From Prosthecodimorpha hirschii (GTDB lineage Bacteria; Pseudomonadota; Alphaproteobacteria; Rhizobiales; Ancalomicrobiaceae), in assembly GCF_001305515.1 (NCBI RefSeq), contig NZ_LJYW01000001.1:1206197-1270196 (forward strand): a stretch of DNA of 64,000 nucleotides, in the 5' to 3' direction. This document shows, piece after piece, positions 17,301-25,250 of this stretch. Both the position numbers and the translations under genes were made by a program. Within the stretch, counting starts at the first letter, position 1, and each line of letters opens with the position of its first letter. The notes beneath the pieces were generated by a model, which was not told the DNA's origin, made no database searches, and was given only the letters and a program-made list of their open reading frames with translations.

Positions 17301-18194
17301 GACGGTGCGCTGCTTGTCGGCTTCCGGGTCGAGCACCTTGCGGATCGCGGCTTCGGCCGGATTGCCGGGCTTGGCCGGATGCGAGAGGTCGACCACATAG
17401 GTCTGCTCCTCGCGGAAGGCGCGTACGTCGGCCTCCGGCGCGATGGTCATCACGACCCTGAGCTTCTCGCCGTCCGGTTCGGCGCGGATCTCGCGCAAGG
17501 TCGGCGGCGGATCGGCGATCACGGGCGCGAAGTCGATCTCGGCCAGCCGGTTGAAGGTCAGCGTGACCTTGTCGGCATCGCGCGCCATCTGGGTGTCGAA
17601 GGGGACGTTCCAGCCGAACGAGAAGCGCGTGAAGGTCGGGTTGCGGCCGACGCGAAAATCGAGCTTGGCCAGAACCTTGACGCCGAAGCGCTGCTTCTCG
17701 GCCTCGCGCTGGGCCTTGAGTGCCGTCTCGGCCCGCTTGGCGAGTTCCAGGACCACGCTTTCCGGGAGCGTCGGCGGCGGACCGGCCCAGGTCGCCGGCA
17801 GCAGGTCGACGAACAGGCGCTCGCCGGCCTCCATGGTGTTGATGCGGACCTGGCGCGTCAGCCCGAGGCGGATCGCCTGGCCGTCGGGATCGCGCCGGGC
17901 GATGGTGACATAGGGAGCAAGCTGGGTCGGCAGCCGCTCCACCTCCATCTGCACCGGCTCGGCGAACTGGATCACCAGAACGCCGTTGTTCACCCGGCTG
18001 GTGAACTGCGGCAGCAGCGAGCGGTCCTTGAAGGTGATGACGATGCGGCCGAACCCCTTCTCCAGGGTGGCGGCGATCTCCGCCTTGGCCCCGGCCGCGG
18101 CAGAGGGCGACGCGACGCCGAACGCGGCCAGCAGCAGGCCGGCGAAAAGCAGGACAAGACGGCCGAGGGCCGGCCATGAGGGGGACGCAGACAC
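14397..18194 (-). CDS. Large secreted TPR-rich protein of the flagellar cluster
   Basis: A 1265-residue protein with a signal peptide (residues ~1-34, LVLLFAGLLLAAFGVASPSAAAG). Residues ~35-270 and ~410-620 hold repeated beta-rich segments reminiscent of AMIN-type domains (GRIVITFKDRS..., NLWIVFDTQMSMDLRAIAAVL). A Pro/Ala/Gly linker (~285-410, with PEAGK- and GPSAAG-type repeats) separates them. From ~640 to 1170 the sequence is helical with TPR-like spacing (APEALGILRLLAADEPG, PDKALAVLNKTRQ). The C-terminus is Pro-rich. It is last in the fliL-fliM-DUF6468-motE run, 78 bp after motE. A periplasmic role in motor or stator assembly is inferred from position; I recognise no named family. Confidence 0.8.
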   Translation of the reverse strand: MSASPSWPALGRLVLLFAGLLLAAFGVASPSAAAGAKAEIAATLEKGFGRIVITFKDRSLLPQFTSRVNNGVLVIQFAEPVQMEVERLPTQLAPYVTIARRDPDGQAIRLGLTRQVRINTMEAGERLFVDLLPATWAGPPPTLPESVVLELAKRAETALKAQREAEKQRFGVKVLAKLDFRVGRNPTFTRFSFGWNVPFDTQMARDADKVTLTFNRLAEIDFAPVIADPPPTLREIRAEPDGEKLRVVMTIAPEADVRAFREEQTYVVDLSHPAKPGNPAEAAIRKVLDPEADKQRTVVNAPGTARPPEAGKTPEAGKVPVAGKAGMAPEAKPAGPSAAGPSAAGAARPPVAAAGADPAVKTSLIDLPPEPDPTPPPKPAAAVEKAAAAPSADEEAGDDAGANGEARPEVRSGRSNTVKIVRVEAKRIGSVVRVAFPFPGKVASAAVKRGDNLWIVFDTQMSMDLRAIAAVLGTTAADVTVNRTERGQVLRIRLTEPMLTTLGLDGNSWILSIGEMVLEPARPLALKREFRSEGQGLIRVALPDAGSVHEINDASTGDMFYVVTAFGPPRGLLKPYSFPELETLASAHGVAVVPRTDDLKVGIEFDSVVMTRERGLTISTGALGSPSYELPKPVRKAARRVVDPSTFAVKDPAEFTERVRGLIDQIAEAGEQQKAPLRFQLAEFYVAHRFAPEALGILRLLAADEPGIERDPGFIVLFGAAQTMAGRTAPALRALSRTEVADNPDAALWRTIAAAAEQKWDEARDAAQKGAGAVGGYPIDIQAAYVLAGAEAAVELNDFRAAQSRLAEILPEEIAPDLRARYEMLQARIADAAGRPEDAMERLDRLAASTDRKAAAEAEYRRLRVLVRDQKIEAAEAIERLKSLVFGWRGDEIELKSLRFMAQLQAQHGLYREAFQNMRNALQVAPQSETAKLLQDDMGREFVSLYLDGNADRLKPVEALALYYDFRELTPVGRLGDEIVRRLADRLVGVDLLDQASELLAYQIDQRLRGAAKAQIAADLAMIHLIDRKPDKALAVLNKTRQSQLPVSVERQRRVVEARALSETGRADVALELLSALGGADVDRLRADIMWRAKRWHEAGERLETMLGGRWNEPTPLDDQERQDVIRAAVAYALASDDLALGRLRSKFADRMKDSPSAATFDVVTAPIQSQGTEFRNIAKEIAAIDTMRGFLDEYRSQYMKGPADAKPTEPQPGKPPAAPGPAAANGADRKAPEKTASIPRPGAGNGPGTKLAQADSAPDAAKKR

Positions 18195-18272
18195 GGGAAC
18201 CCATCGGCAAGAAGAACACCGTTGCCGAGGGTAACCCTGCGCGATGAAGGGATGTTTAAGTCAATCTCCGAC

Positions 18273-19049
18273 TCAGCCGCCCTTGCCCTCGATTTTCGGC
18301 AGTTCCCGGGCCGGCGACGGCCCCGGATCGCGGCCCTTGCGGTTGGCGAGTTCCACGGTCAGCTTCTCGGCCGCATCGGGGCTCATCTTGGAGACCACGT
18401 CGCCGAGCTTCTTCGGATTCATCTGGCGGGCGATATCGACGAGCAGTTTGGTGTCGAGCCGGTCGAAGACCCGTGCGGCGTCCTTGGCCTTCATGGACTC
18501 GTACATCTTGACCAGATCGGTGATCTCCTTGCCCTTCTCGTCCTCCTTGGCGGCGGCGCCGGCACCGACCTTCTCCTCGATGGTCTTCAGATCGTCGATC
18601 CGCTTCTCGATCTTGCCCTCGGTCGCCTTGAGCAGGTTCTCGCGCGCCTCGAGTTCGCGCTCGCGCTGTTCCAGGAGCTTCCGCCGCTCGGCGAGCTTCT
18701 CCAGGATGGTGATCTCGGACAGGAGCTCGCTGCCGCCGATGGGCTTGGCCTCGGGCGGGCGTTCGGTGGTGATCTCGACGCGCGAGCGCGCGGTTTCGGC
18801 CGCCTTGGAGAGCGGCGTCTGCAGTTCCGGCGGACCGTCGCCCCCGCCATGCCCGCCGCCCGAACCCGATCCTGTGATGATCGGGTCCGGCGTCACGTCC
18901 TTGAACAGTTCCGCCGCACTGGGCAGGTTCCGGGACGCCGGCGGCTTCGCCGGCTGCGGACCGCCGGCGCTGGCGAGGTGGATCCCCTTCAGCGCCAGCA
19001 GGACCGCGGCGGCGAAGACCACCAGGGGGATGAGGCGGGGCTGGTTCAT
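18273..19049 (-). CDS. motE: MotE-like periplasmic motility protein
   Basis: A 258-residue protein with a signal or anchor helix (LIPLVVFAAAVLLALKGIHLA), a Gly-rich low-complexity stretch (~55-75), a long coiled coil (~100-165, ILEKLAERRKLLEQRERELEARE) and the MotE/MgtE-N-like C-terminal domain (VKMYESMKAKDAARVFDRLDTKLLVDIARQMNPKKLGDVVSKM). In Rhizobiales, MotE acts as a periplasmic chaperone of the motility protein MotC; whether MotC exists here cannot be seen. ATG 19049 overlaps the DUF6468 stop by 4 bp. Confidence 0.85.
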   Translation of the reverse strand: MNQPRLIPLVVFAAAVLLALKGIHLASAGGPQPAKPPASRNLPSAAELFKDVTPDPIITGSGSGGGHGGGDGPPELQTPLSKAAETARSRVEITTERPPEAKPIGGSELLSEITILEKLAERRKLLEQRERELEARENLLKATEGKIEKRIDDLKTIEEKVGAGAAAKEDEKGKEITDLVKMYESMKAKDAARVFDRLDTKLLVDIARQMNPKKLGDVVSKMSPDAAEKLTVELANRKGRDPGPSPARELPKIEGKGG

Positions 19050-19573
19050 GCCGCCCGACCGTCCATGTCGCGGCGCAGGCTCGCCAGCCGTTCTGCGGAC
19101 TGGGCGAACTTGGCCTTGAGCTCGGACATGCGCGGGCGCGCGGCGGCGGCATCGGCAGCCGACGGCGGCGCCACGTCGGGCGCCTGTGCCTCGGGCAGGG
19201 CCGTTCCGCCGGAGGGCGGCGCCGGCTCGGCGGCGGCGGTCGCGCGCGCGGTGCGGGTGATCTGCATGATGCGCTCGAGCACCTGACTGCCCTCGCCGAT
19301 CTCGCGCGCGATCTCGACCGAGAAATACTCGGCCTCGCGCACGCGCTTGGCGAGCGTGCGGTCGCATTCGGTCGCGGCCTCGCGCAGGCCCCCGATCGCC
19401 CGCTCGGCGACCTCGGTGACCCGCACCAGTTCGCCGATGGTGGCCCTGAGCTGCGTCTCGTCGGCCCGCAGCCGCTTGAGGCGGGTGTTGAGCAGAACGC
19501 AATAGCCGATCGTGATCGAAAGCAGAACCGCGACCACGACTTCGATGGCGATACTGATCCAGCTGCCGGTCAT
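19046..19573 (-). CDS. DUF6468-type flagellar-cluster membrane protein
   Basis: A 175-residue protein with one N-terminal membrane helix (ISIAIEVVVAVLLSITIGYCVLL), then a helical, probably coiled-coil region (RLKRLRADETQLRATIGELV through SQVLERIMQITRTAR), a Pro/Ala linker, and a C-terminal helix. This matches the small protein found between fliM and motE in many alphaproteobacterial flagellar loci; its function is not known to me. ATG 19573 overlaps the fliM stop by 4 bp, and the next start overlaps by 4 bp, so fliM, this gene and motE are coupled. Confidence 0.75.
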   Translation of the reverse strand: MTGSWISIAIEVVVAVLLSITIGYCVLLNTRLKRLRADETQLRATIGELVRVTEVAERAIGGLREAATECDRTLAKRVREAEYFSVEIAREIGEGSQVLERIMQITRTARATAAAEPAPPSGGTALPEAQAPDVAPPSAADAAAARPRMSELKAKFAQSAERLASLRRDMDGRAA

Positions 19574-20799
19574 GATGGCTGCATGTCCTTCTGCGAGGCG
19601 GCCTTCTCGAAGGCGGCCAGGGTCATTTTGGGGCGTTTCAGATTGCGCGCGACGCGGACCGAGATGTTCTCGCCGACCCGGCCCATCTGGCCTTCGGTCA
19701 GGACGACGCCGCCGCAGGTGATGGTGACCGGGTCCTGCGGTCCCACGTCGAAGACCAGCGTCTGGCCGACTTCGAGATCGAGCACCTGTCGGAGCGGGAG
19801 ATCGCGTTCGAACAGCACCGCGTCGACCGCGATGTCGGCGGCATAGATCTCGGTGGCGAGATGGCCCTCCCAGATCGGATCGCGGCCGAACTTCTCGCCC
19901 ATGAACATCTGGAGCAGAAGTTCGCGGATCGGCTCCAGGGTGGCGTAGGGGATCAGCACCTCGATCTTGCCGCCGCGGTCCTCCATGTCGATCCGGAACT
20001 CGGCCAGGATCGCCGCATTGGCCGGCCGCGACACGGCCGCGAAGCGCGGGTTGGTCTCCAGCCGCTCCAGGTTGAAGCGCACCGGCGACAAGGGCGCGAA
20101 GGCCGCCTCGGCGTCGGACAGCACGATCTCGATCATGCGCCGGACAAGGTTGGTCTCGATCGTCGTATAGGGCCGGCCCTCGATCCGGATCGGCGTCGTG
20201 CCGCGCCCGCCGCCGAGGAGGACGTCGATGATCGAGTAGATCAGGCTGGAATCGACCGTCACCAGGCCGAAATTGTCCCATTCCTCGGCCTTGAACACGC
20301 CCAGGATCGCCGGCAGCGGGATCGAGTTCAGGTAGTCGCCGAAGCGGACCGAGGTGATGCTGTCGAGCGAGACTTCGACATTGTCGGACGTGAAGTTGCG
20401 CAGCGAGGTCGTGGTCAGCCGGACCAGCCGGTCGAACACGATTTCGAGCATCGGCAGACGCTCGTAGGAGACCATCGCCGAGTTGATCAGCGCGCGGATG
20501 CCCGACTGGTCGCCCGCGATCTGGCCGTCCAGGTTGAAGCCGAGGAGGTTGTCGATCTCCTCCTGGTTCAGGATGCGGTCGCCGCCGCGGGTCGCCTGGT
20601 CGAGGTCGGCGTCTCCGTCGTCGAGCAGCGCGCCCCAGTGGGCGGCCATGTCGTCGGCGCCCTCGACGCCCTGCTCGGCGAGCGCGGCGCCCCATTCGGC
20701 CGCGAGATCGTCGCCGCCGTCCTCGCCCTTCTGCTCGGCGAGCGCCGCCCCCCAGGCGGCGTCGATATCGTCGAGATCGTCTTCTTCCGGTCCCGCCAT
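19570..20799 (-). CDS. fliM: Flagellar motor switch protein FliM with N-terminal repeats
   Basis: A 409-residue C-ring protein. The usual N-terminal CheY-P-binding motif (ILNQEEIDNLLGF) lies near residue 76 instead of at the start. It is preceded by three copies of an acidic, Trp-containing repeat (DAAWGAALAEQ, AAEWGAALAEQ, AAHWGALLDD). The central CheC-like domain (YERLPMLEIVFDRLVRLTTTSLRNFTSDNVEV) and the C-terminal SpoA/FliN-like domain (LEVGQTLVFDVGPQDPVTITC) are complete. ATG 20799 lies 6 bp after the fliL stop. FliN and FliG are not in the window. Confidence 0.95.
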   Translation of the reverse strand: MAGPEEDDLDDIDAAWGAALAEQKGEDGGDDLAAEWGAALAEQGVEGADDMAAHWGALLDDGDADLDQATRGGDRILNQEEIDNLLGFNLDGQIAGDQSGIRALINSAMVSYERLPMLEIVFDRLVRLTTTSLRNFTSDNVEVSLDSITSVRFGDYLNSIPLPAILGVFKAEEWDNFGLVTVDSSLIYSIIDVLLGGGRGTTPIRIEGRPYTTIETNLVRRMIEIVLSDAEAAFAPLSPVRFNLERLETNPRFAAVSRPANAAILAEFRIDMEDRGGKIEVLIPYATLEPIRELLLQMFMGEKFGRDPIWEGHLATEIYAADIAVDAVLFERDLPLRQVLDLEVGQTLVFDVGPQDPVTITCGGVVLTEGQMGRVGENISVRVARNLKRPKMTLAAFEKAASQKDMQPS

Positions 20800-20805
20800 G
20801 GCGCC

Positions 20806-21327
20806 CTACTGGATGATGATTTCCTTGAACAGGACGGCGTCGATCTTGGAGGGATAGATCGCCACGTTGACGCGCTTGGCGAGTTCCTCCTTGACGCGGA
20901 AGAGCCCGGCCGAGCCGTCGAGATCGGAGGTCCTGAGTTCGCGCAAGTACACCTGGAAGGCGTCGAGCACGCGCGGCAGCACCGGCTGGATCTTGCCGGC
21001 GACCGTCTTGTCGGTGACCTCGAGCGCGATCCGGACCTTGAGATAGGTGGCGCGCTGGTCGACCGTCGAGAGATTGACGGTCATCTCCGGCAGTTCGACG
21101 AACATCACGTCCTTCTGCGGCGCGCCATGGCCGCCGGCGTCGCCATGGGCGCCACCGCCGCCCTTGCCGCCGAACATCCCCATGAAATAGGCCCCGGCCC
21201 CACCGCCGCCGACCAGCACCACCGCGCCGACCGCGCCGATCAGGATCATTTTCTTCTTCTTGGCCTTGGCGGCATCGCCGTCGGCGGGCTTTTCCGCCTC
21301 GTCCTTCTGCGTCGGCTTCTTGGCCAT
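20806..21327 (-). CDS. fliL: Flagellar basal body-associated protein FliL
   Basis: A 173-residue single-pass inner-membrane protein. A Lys-rich cytoplasmic N-terminus (AKAKKKKMILIG) precedes the membrane helix, a Gly/His-rich linker, and the periplasmic FliL domain (ELPEMTVNLSTVDQRATYLKVRIALEV ending in DAVLFKEIIIQ). FliL supports stator function. I use ATG 21327 (MAKKPTQK) behind GAGGAG; the longer frame to 21435 looks non-coding. First gene of the minus-strand operon with fliM, DUF6468, motE and the TPR gene. Confidence 0.93.
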   Translation of the reverse strand: MAKKPTQKDEAEKPADGDAAKAKKKKMILIGAVGAVVLVGGGGAGAYFMGMFGGKGGGGAHGDAGGHGAPQKDVMFVELPEMTVNLSTVDQRATYLKVRIALEVTDKTVAGKIQPVLPRVLDAFQVYLRELRTSDLDGSAGLFRVKEELAKRVNVAIYPSKIDAVLFKEIIIQ

Positions 21328-21495
21328 CAGGGCTCCTCGGGAAGTGCCCGCCCTGCGTCCGAACGGACGCCTGCCGGCCACGCCCCACCTTTGCGTGTCG
21401 GGCCGCCCGCGCATCGGCCCAAAACCGGCACGCATGCGGCTCTATGGGCGGGAATGCCCATCGATCCTGCACCGTCAACTCTTGCTTAGGAATGG

Positions 21496-21510
21496 TTAAC
21501 GGGTCGTAAA
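21496..21510. promoter_or_regulatory. Degenerate CtrA-type box upstream of fliL
   Basis: TTAACGGGTCGTAAA fits TTAA-N7-TTAA with one mismatch. Another TTAAC lies at 513-517. The site is in the 431-bp divergent region 21328-21758 between fliL and flgF, 170 bp upstream of fliL. Apart from this box and the sigma-54 promoter near flgF, I see no gene or structure in that region. Confidence 0.3.
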
Positions 21511-21683
21511 GATTAACGGTTTGGCAAGAGATCCCCGCGCGCCGCGTCGCCTGCGCGCGCCCGCGCGAGGGACGCCGAACCGCAGCGGCAAACTCTTCTC
21601 GGTCGACGGGGCCTGGCCCGGCAGAAACTGCCCGCGGCCCGGCGCCCCAATCTCAACGCTCTGATTTCATTGGGTTCCGTGTC

Positions 21684-21699
21684 TGGCACGGTCTTCGCA
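21684..21699 (+). promoter_or_regulatory. Sigma-54 promoter of flgF operon
   Basis: TGGCACGGTCTTCGCA matches TGGCACG-N4-TTGCA with one mismatch and has GG and GC at the required 10-bp spacing. The predicted transcription start is near 21710, about 50 bp before flgF. Sigma-54 control of hook and basal-body operons is established in alphaproteobacteria such as Caulobacter. Confidence 0.8.
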
Positions 21700-21758
21700 T
21701 TAACCATGCCGACCGCCCAGGCTGGGGAGCCGGGGAGCGGTCGCCGGGGAAGACCGAA

Positions 21759-22493
21759 ATGGAAAATGCGCAGCTCGTCGGGCTGGCGCGTCAGGCCACG
21801 CTGCAGCGGCAGCTCGACCTGATCGCCAACAACATCGCCAACGTCAACACCAACGGCTTCAAGGCGCAGACCCTGCTCTTGGAGGAGACCCGTCAGCCCC
21901 AGGCCAGCGCCGACAGCTTCCTGACGCCCGACCGGCCGATCAGCTTCGTCATCGACGACGCCAATCTCTACGACTTCCAGCCCGGCCAGATGATGCAGAC
22001 CGGCAATCCGACCGACCTCGCCCTCGACGGCAAGGGCTGGTTCGTCGTCCAGACCGCCCAGGGCGAGCGCTTCACCCGCAACGGTTCCTTCGCCATCAAC
22101 AACGAGGGCCGGCTCGTCACCCGCGACGGCGACACCGTGCTGACCGATGCCGGGCCGCTGACGCTCGCTCCGAACGAGCAGACCCCGACGATCGCCGCCG
22201 ACGGCACGATCTCCACCAACCAGGGCGTCCGCGGCAAGCTGCGCGTGGTCGACTTCGCCAATCCGGGCGAGCTCAAGAAGATCGGCGAGACGCTGTTCGA
22301 GGGCCAGAATCCCCAGCCGGCGACGCTGCCGCGCGTGGTCCAGGGACAGATCGAGAAATCCAACGTCCGCGCGGTCGTCGAGCTGACGCGGATGATCGCG
22401 GTCGGCCGCGCCTACGAGTCGGTCGCGAAGTGGATGCAGGACGCCAACGACCTGCGCCGCAACGCGATCGAAAAGCTCGCCACCGTCAACTGA
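21759..22493 (+). CDS. flgF: Flagellar proximal rod protein FlgF
   Basis: A 244-residue rod protein. The N-terminal motif (ARQATLQRQLDLIANNIANVNTNGFKAQTLL) and the C-terminal helix (VRAVVELTRMIAVGRAYESVAKWMQDANDLRRNAIEKL) flank a FlgE/F/G core domain (DLALDGKGWFVVQT). ATG 21759 follows GGGGAAGA. First gene of the flgF-flgG-flgA-flgH operon, transcribed from the sigma-54 promoter. Confidence 0.95.
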   Translation: MENAQLVGLARQATLQRQLDLIANNIANVNTNGFKAQTLLLEETRQPQASADSFLTPDRPISFVIDDANLYDFQPGQMMQTGNPTDLALDGKGWFVVQTAQGERFTRNGSFAINNEGRLVTRDGDTVLTDAGPLTLAPNEQTPTIAADGTISTNQGVRGKLRVVDFANPGELKKIGETLFEGQNPQPATLPRVVQGQIEKSNVRAVVELTRMIAVGRAYESVAKWMQDANDLRRNAIEKLATVN

Positions 22494-22507
22494 GGAGGGT
22501 CTGACCC

Positions 22508-23293
22508 ATGAAGGCTCTCCATATCGCAGCCTCCGGCATGATGGCGCAGGAGCTCAACGTCGAGCTCATCTCGAACAACATCGCCAACATGCGCACGACC
22601 GGCTTCAAGCGCCAGCGGGCCGACTTCCAGGATCTGCTCTACCAGAACCTGCGCCAAGTCGGCTCGCAGGCCTCCGACGCCGGCAACGTGCTGCCGACCG
22701 GCGTACAGATCGGCTCGGGCGTGCGCACCGCCGCGACCCCGCGCATCATGTCCCAGGGCACGGTCGAATCGACCGAGAAGGAACTCGACATCGCCATCCG
22801 CGGCGAAGGGTTCTTCCGCATCCTGCTGCCGGACGGCCGCACCGCCTATACCCGCGACGGTTCCTTCGAGCGCGATGCGACCGGGCAGATCGTCACCGCC
22901 AACGGCTACACGCTCGATCCGGCGATCACCGTGCCGGTCAACGCCACCGGCCTGACCATCAGCCCGCAGGGCGCGGTCTCGGCCGTCGTCGGCACCGCCA
23001 CCACTGCGACGGTGCTCGGCCAGATCCAGATCGCCCGCTTCGTCAACAAGACCGGCCTCGAGGCGATCGGCGACAACCTCTATCTGGAAACCGCCTCCTC
23101 CGGTGCCGCCCAGCTCGCCAATCCGGGCGACGAGGCCTACGGGCAGCTGCTCCAGAACCATCTCGAAATCGCCAACGTCAATCCGGTCTCGGAGATCTCC
23201 GACCTGATCGCCGCGCAGCGCGCCTACGAGATGAATTCGCGCGTCATCCGTGCGGCCGACGAAATGATGTCGGCCACCATCCAGTTCAAGTGA
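22508..23293 (+). CDS. flgG: Flagellar distal rod protein FlgG
   Basis: A 261-residue distal rod protein of normal length. It has LHIAASGMMAQELNVELISNNIANMRTTGFKR at the N-terminus, the FlgG core (LDIAIRGEGFFRILLPDGRTAYTRDGSF) and the C-terminal VNPVSEISDLIAAQRAYEMNSRVIRAADEMM. It starts 14 bp after flgF behind AGGAGGGT. Confidence 0.97.
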   Translation: MKALHIAASGMMAQELNVELISNNIANMRTTGFKRQRADFQDLLYQNLRQVGSQASDAGNVLPTGVQIGSGVRTAATPRIMSQGTVESTEKELDIAIRGEGFFRILLPDGRTAYTRDGSFERDATGQIVTANGYTLDPAITVPVNATGLTISPQGAVSAVVGTATTATVLGQIQIARFVNKTGLEAIGDNLYLETASSGAAQLANPGDEAYGQLLQNHLEIANVNPVSEISDLIAAQRAYEMNSRVIRAADEMMSATIQFK

Positions 23294-23304
23294 CAGGCTG
23301 AGCC

Positions 23305-24291
23305 ATGACCGCCCGCCCCGCCTTCCTCAAGTCCCGCGCCGCGGCCGCACTCGCGCTCGCGCTTGTGGCGACCGGCGCCGACGCCCGGCCGGTGCTGCGC
23401 GCGAGCGTCACCGTCGGCGCCGACCTCGTCACCATCGGCGACTTCTTCGACGATGCCGGCGCGCTCGCCGACCGGGCCATCTTCCGGGCGCCCGACCTCG
23501 GCACCACCGGCACCGTGCCGGCCTGGCGGGTCATCGCGGAAGCGCGCGCCGCCGGGCTGACCGACGCCACCGAGGGCAATCTGGTCGAGATCTCGGTCAC
23601 CCGCAGCGCCCGCGAGATCGGGGCCGGCGAGATCCAGCGCCTGGTCGGTGCGGCGGTCGCCCGCCAGATGAACGTTGCCGGTGTCGACAGCCTCCAGATC
23701 ACCTTCGACGCCCCGCTCGAGCCGCGGCTCGCCGACCAGCGCTCCGCAACCCCGATCCGCGTCGCCAGCATCAGCCTGCTGCCCGGCCAGGACCGGTTCG
23801 AGGCGCTGCTGCTGCTCGACCGCGGCGGCAGCCAGGACCGCATCCGGCTGCGCGGCGCCGCCGTGGAGGTGGTCGACATCCTGACGCTCGCCCGGCCCGT
23901 GGTGCGCGGCGAGGTCGTCACCGCCGACGATCTGATCGTCGACCGGGTGCCGAAGCGCCAGGCCGGTGCGGTCAGGCCGATCGCCCCGGAGGAGATCGCC
24001 GGCCTCGCCGCCCGCCGCCAGTTGCGGGCCGGGCAGCCGATCGTCGCCTCCGACTTCACCAAGCCGGTCCTCGTCCAGCGCGGCGAGACCGTCGCGATCG
24101 TGTTCGAGAGCCCAGGCCTGATCCTGACCGCGCGCGGCCAGGCGCTGGAGCCCGGCGCCCTCGGCCAGACCGTCAGCGTGCTCAATCAGCAGTCCAAGCG
24201 TAGCGTGATCGGCGTCGTCACCGGACAGGGCCGGGTCACCATCGGCGGCCGCACGCCGGTCGCCAGTCTCGCCGGAGGTCCCAAGCCGTGA
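23305..24291 (+). CDS. flgA: P-ring assembly chaperone FlgA
   Basis: FlgA is the periplasmic chaperone for the FlgI P ring. The 328-residue product has a signal peptide (SRAAAALALALVATGADARP). The C-terminal half holds the SAF-type FlgA domain (ARPVVRGEVVTADDLIVDRVPKRQ, AARRQLRAGQPIVASDFTKPVLVQRGETV, LTARGQALEPGALGQTVSVLNQQSKR). It starts 11 bp after flgG. The N-terminal half is longer than in minimal FlgA proteins. Confidence 0.92.
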   Translation: MTARPAFLKSRAAAALALALVATGADARPVLRASVTVGADLVTIGDFFDDAGALADRAIFRAPDLGTTGTVPAWRVIAEARAAGLTDATEGNLVEISVTRSAREIGAGEIQRLVGAAVARQMNVAGVDSLQITFDAPLEPRLADQRSATPIRVASISLLPGQDRFEALLLLDRGGSQDRIRLRGAAVEVVDILTLARPVVRGEVVTADDLIVDRVPKRQAGAVRPIAPEEIAGLAARRQLRAGQPIVASDFTKPVLVQRGETVAIVFESPGLILTARGQALEPGALGQTVSVLNQQSKRSVIGVVTGQGRVTIGGRTPVASLAGGPKP

Positions 24292-25031
24292 ACACGTCCC
24301 CGCTCGCCATCCTGCTCCTCGGCACGACGCTGCTGGCCGGCTGCTCGACCGTCGACCGGCTCGCCAATGTCGGTGAGCAGCCGAAGCTCAGCGCGATCAA
24401 GGACCCGACCGCGGCGACCGGCTACAAGCCGGTCAGCATGCCGATGCCGGAGCCGCAGGTCGCCGCCTATGCGCCGAATTCGCTCTGGCGCTCCGGCTCG
24501 CGCGCCTTCTTCAAGGATCAGCGCGCCGCCCGCGTCGGCGATATCCTGACCGTCAAGGTGACCATCGGCGACAAGGCCGAGATCGACAACGAGACCAAGC
24601 GCTCGCGCACGCATAGCGAGAATGTCGGCCTGACCGGCCTGCCGGCGGATGCGATCCAGAAGGTCATTCCGAGCAACAGCACGACCACGCCCGCCGCCCT
24701 GGTCGGCGACACGTCGAGCTCCGCGTCCGACGGCAAGGGCTCGGTCAACCGCTCCGAGACGCTGGCCACCAATGTCGCCACCGTCGTCACCCAGGTCCTG
24801 CCGAACGGCAACATGGTCATCGAGGGCAAGCAGGAGGTGCGGGTCAATTTCGAGGTGCGCGAGCTGATCGTCGCCGGGATCATCCGGCCGGAGGACATCG
24901 CCGCCGACAACACGATCGATTCCACCAAGATCGCCGAAGCCCGCATCGCCTATGGCGGCCGCGGCCAGATCACCGACGTGCAGCAGCCGCGCCTCGGCAA
25001 TCAGGTGATGGACATCCTGCTGCCCTTCTGA
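24288..25031 (+). CDS. flgH: Flagellar L-ring lipoprotein FlgH
   Basis: A 247-residue outer-membrane L-ring subunit. The lipobox is LLAGC near residue 15, so Cys is the mature N-terminus. The family core is visible: SLWRSGSRAFFKDQRAARVGDILTV and the C-terminal TKIAEARIAYGGRGQITDVQQPRLGNQVMDILLPF. It starts at GTG 24288, overlapping the flgA stop by 4 bp (GTGA). Confidence 0.96.
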   Translation: MNTSPLAILLLGTTLLAGCSTVDRLANVGEQPKLSAIKDPTAATGYKPVSMPMPEPQVAAYAPNSLWRSGSRAFFKDQRAARVGDILTVKVTIGDKAEIDNETKRSRTHSENVGLTGLPADAIQKVIPSNSTTTPAALVGDTSSSASDGKGSVNRSETLATNVATVVTQVLPNGNMVIEGKQEVRVNFEVRELIVAGIIRPEDIAADNTIDSTKIAEARIAYGGRGQITDVQQPRLGNQVMDILLPF

Positions 25032-25079
25032 CGCGACCCCGGCCGGCACGCAGCCGGCCCCGTCTCCCCAGACAGCAAT

Positions 25080-25105
25080 GGGACGGCCCCGCCAGCGGCC
25101 GTCCC
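25080..25105 (+). terminator. Hairpin after flgH
   Basis: GGGACGGCC (25080-25088) pairs perfectly with GGCCGTCCC (25097-25105). A C-run rather than a T-run follows, so this is a hairpin consistent with termination or mRNA 3'-end protection after the flgFGAH operon. Confidence 0.45.
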
Positions 25106-25157
25106 CCCCGAACGCGCCGGATCCCCCCGGGACTCCCCACCCGGCCGGCGTGCCAAC

Positions 25158-25189
25158 GAGGCGCGGGTCCGCCCCGGGACCCGCGCCTC
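25158..25189. terminator. Strong hairpin between flgH and tautomerase gene
   Basis: GAGGCGCGGGTCC (25158-25170) pairs perfectly with GGACCCGCGCCTC (25177-25189), a 13-bp stem with a 6-nt loop. No T-run is present on either side. It lies between two convergent operons and may act for both. Confidence 0.45.
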
Positions 25190-25250
25190 CCGTCTCGTCT
25201 CCGCCATCCCGTCCCGCACCGGAGGTCCCGGTCGCCGGACTTCGCCGGCC

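Noticed and set aside
14350-18219. 1289-residue alternative minus frame over the TPR gene
   Set aside because: The 1265-residue frame has a signal peptide, TPR spacing and normal composition; the alternative is Arg/Gly-rich without structure.
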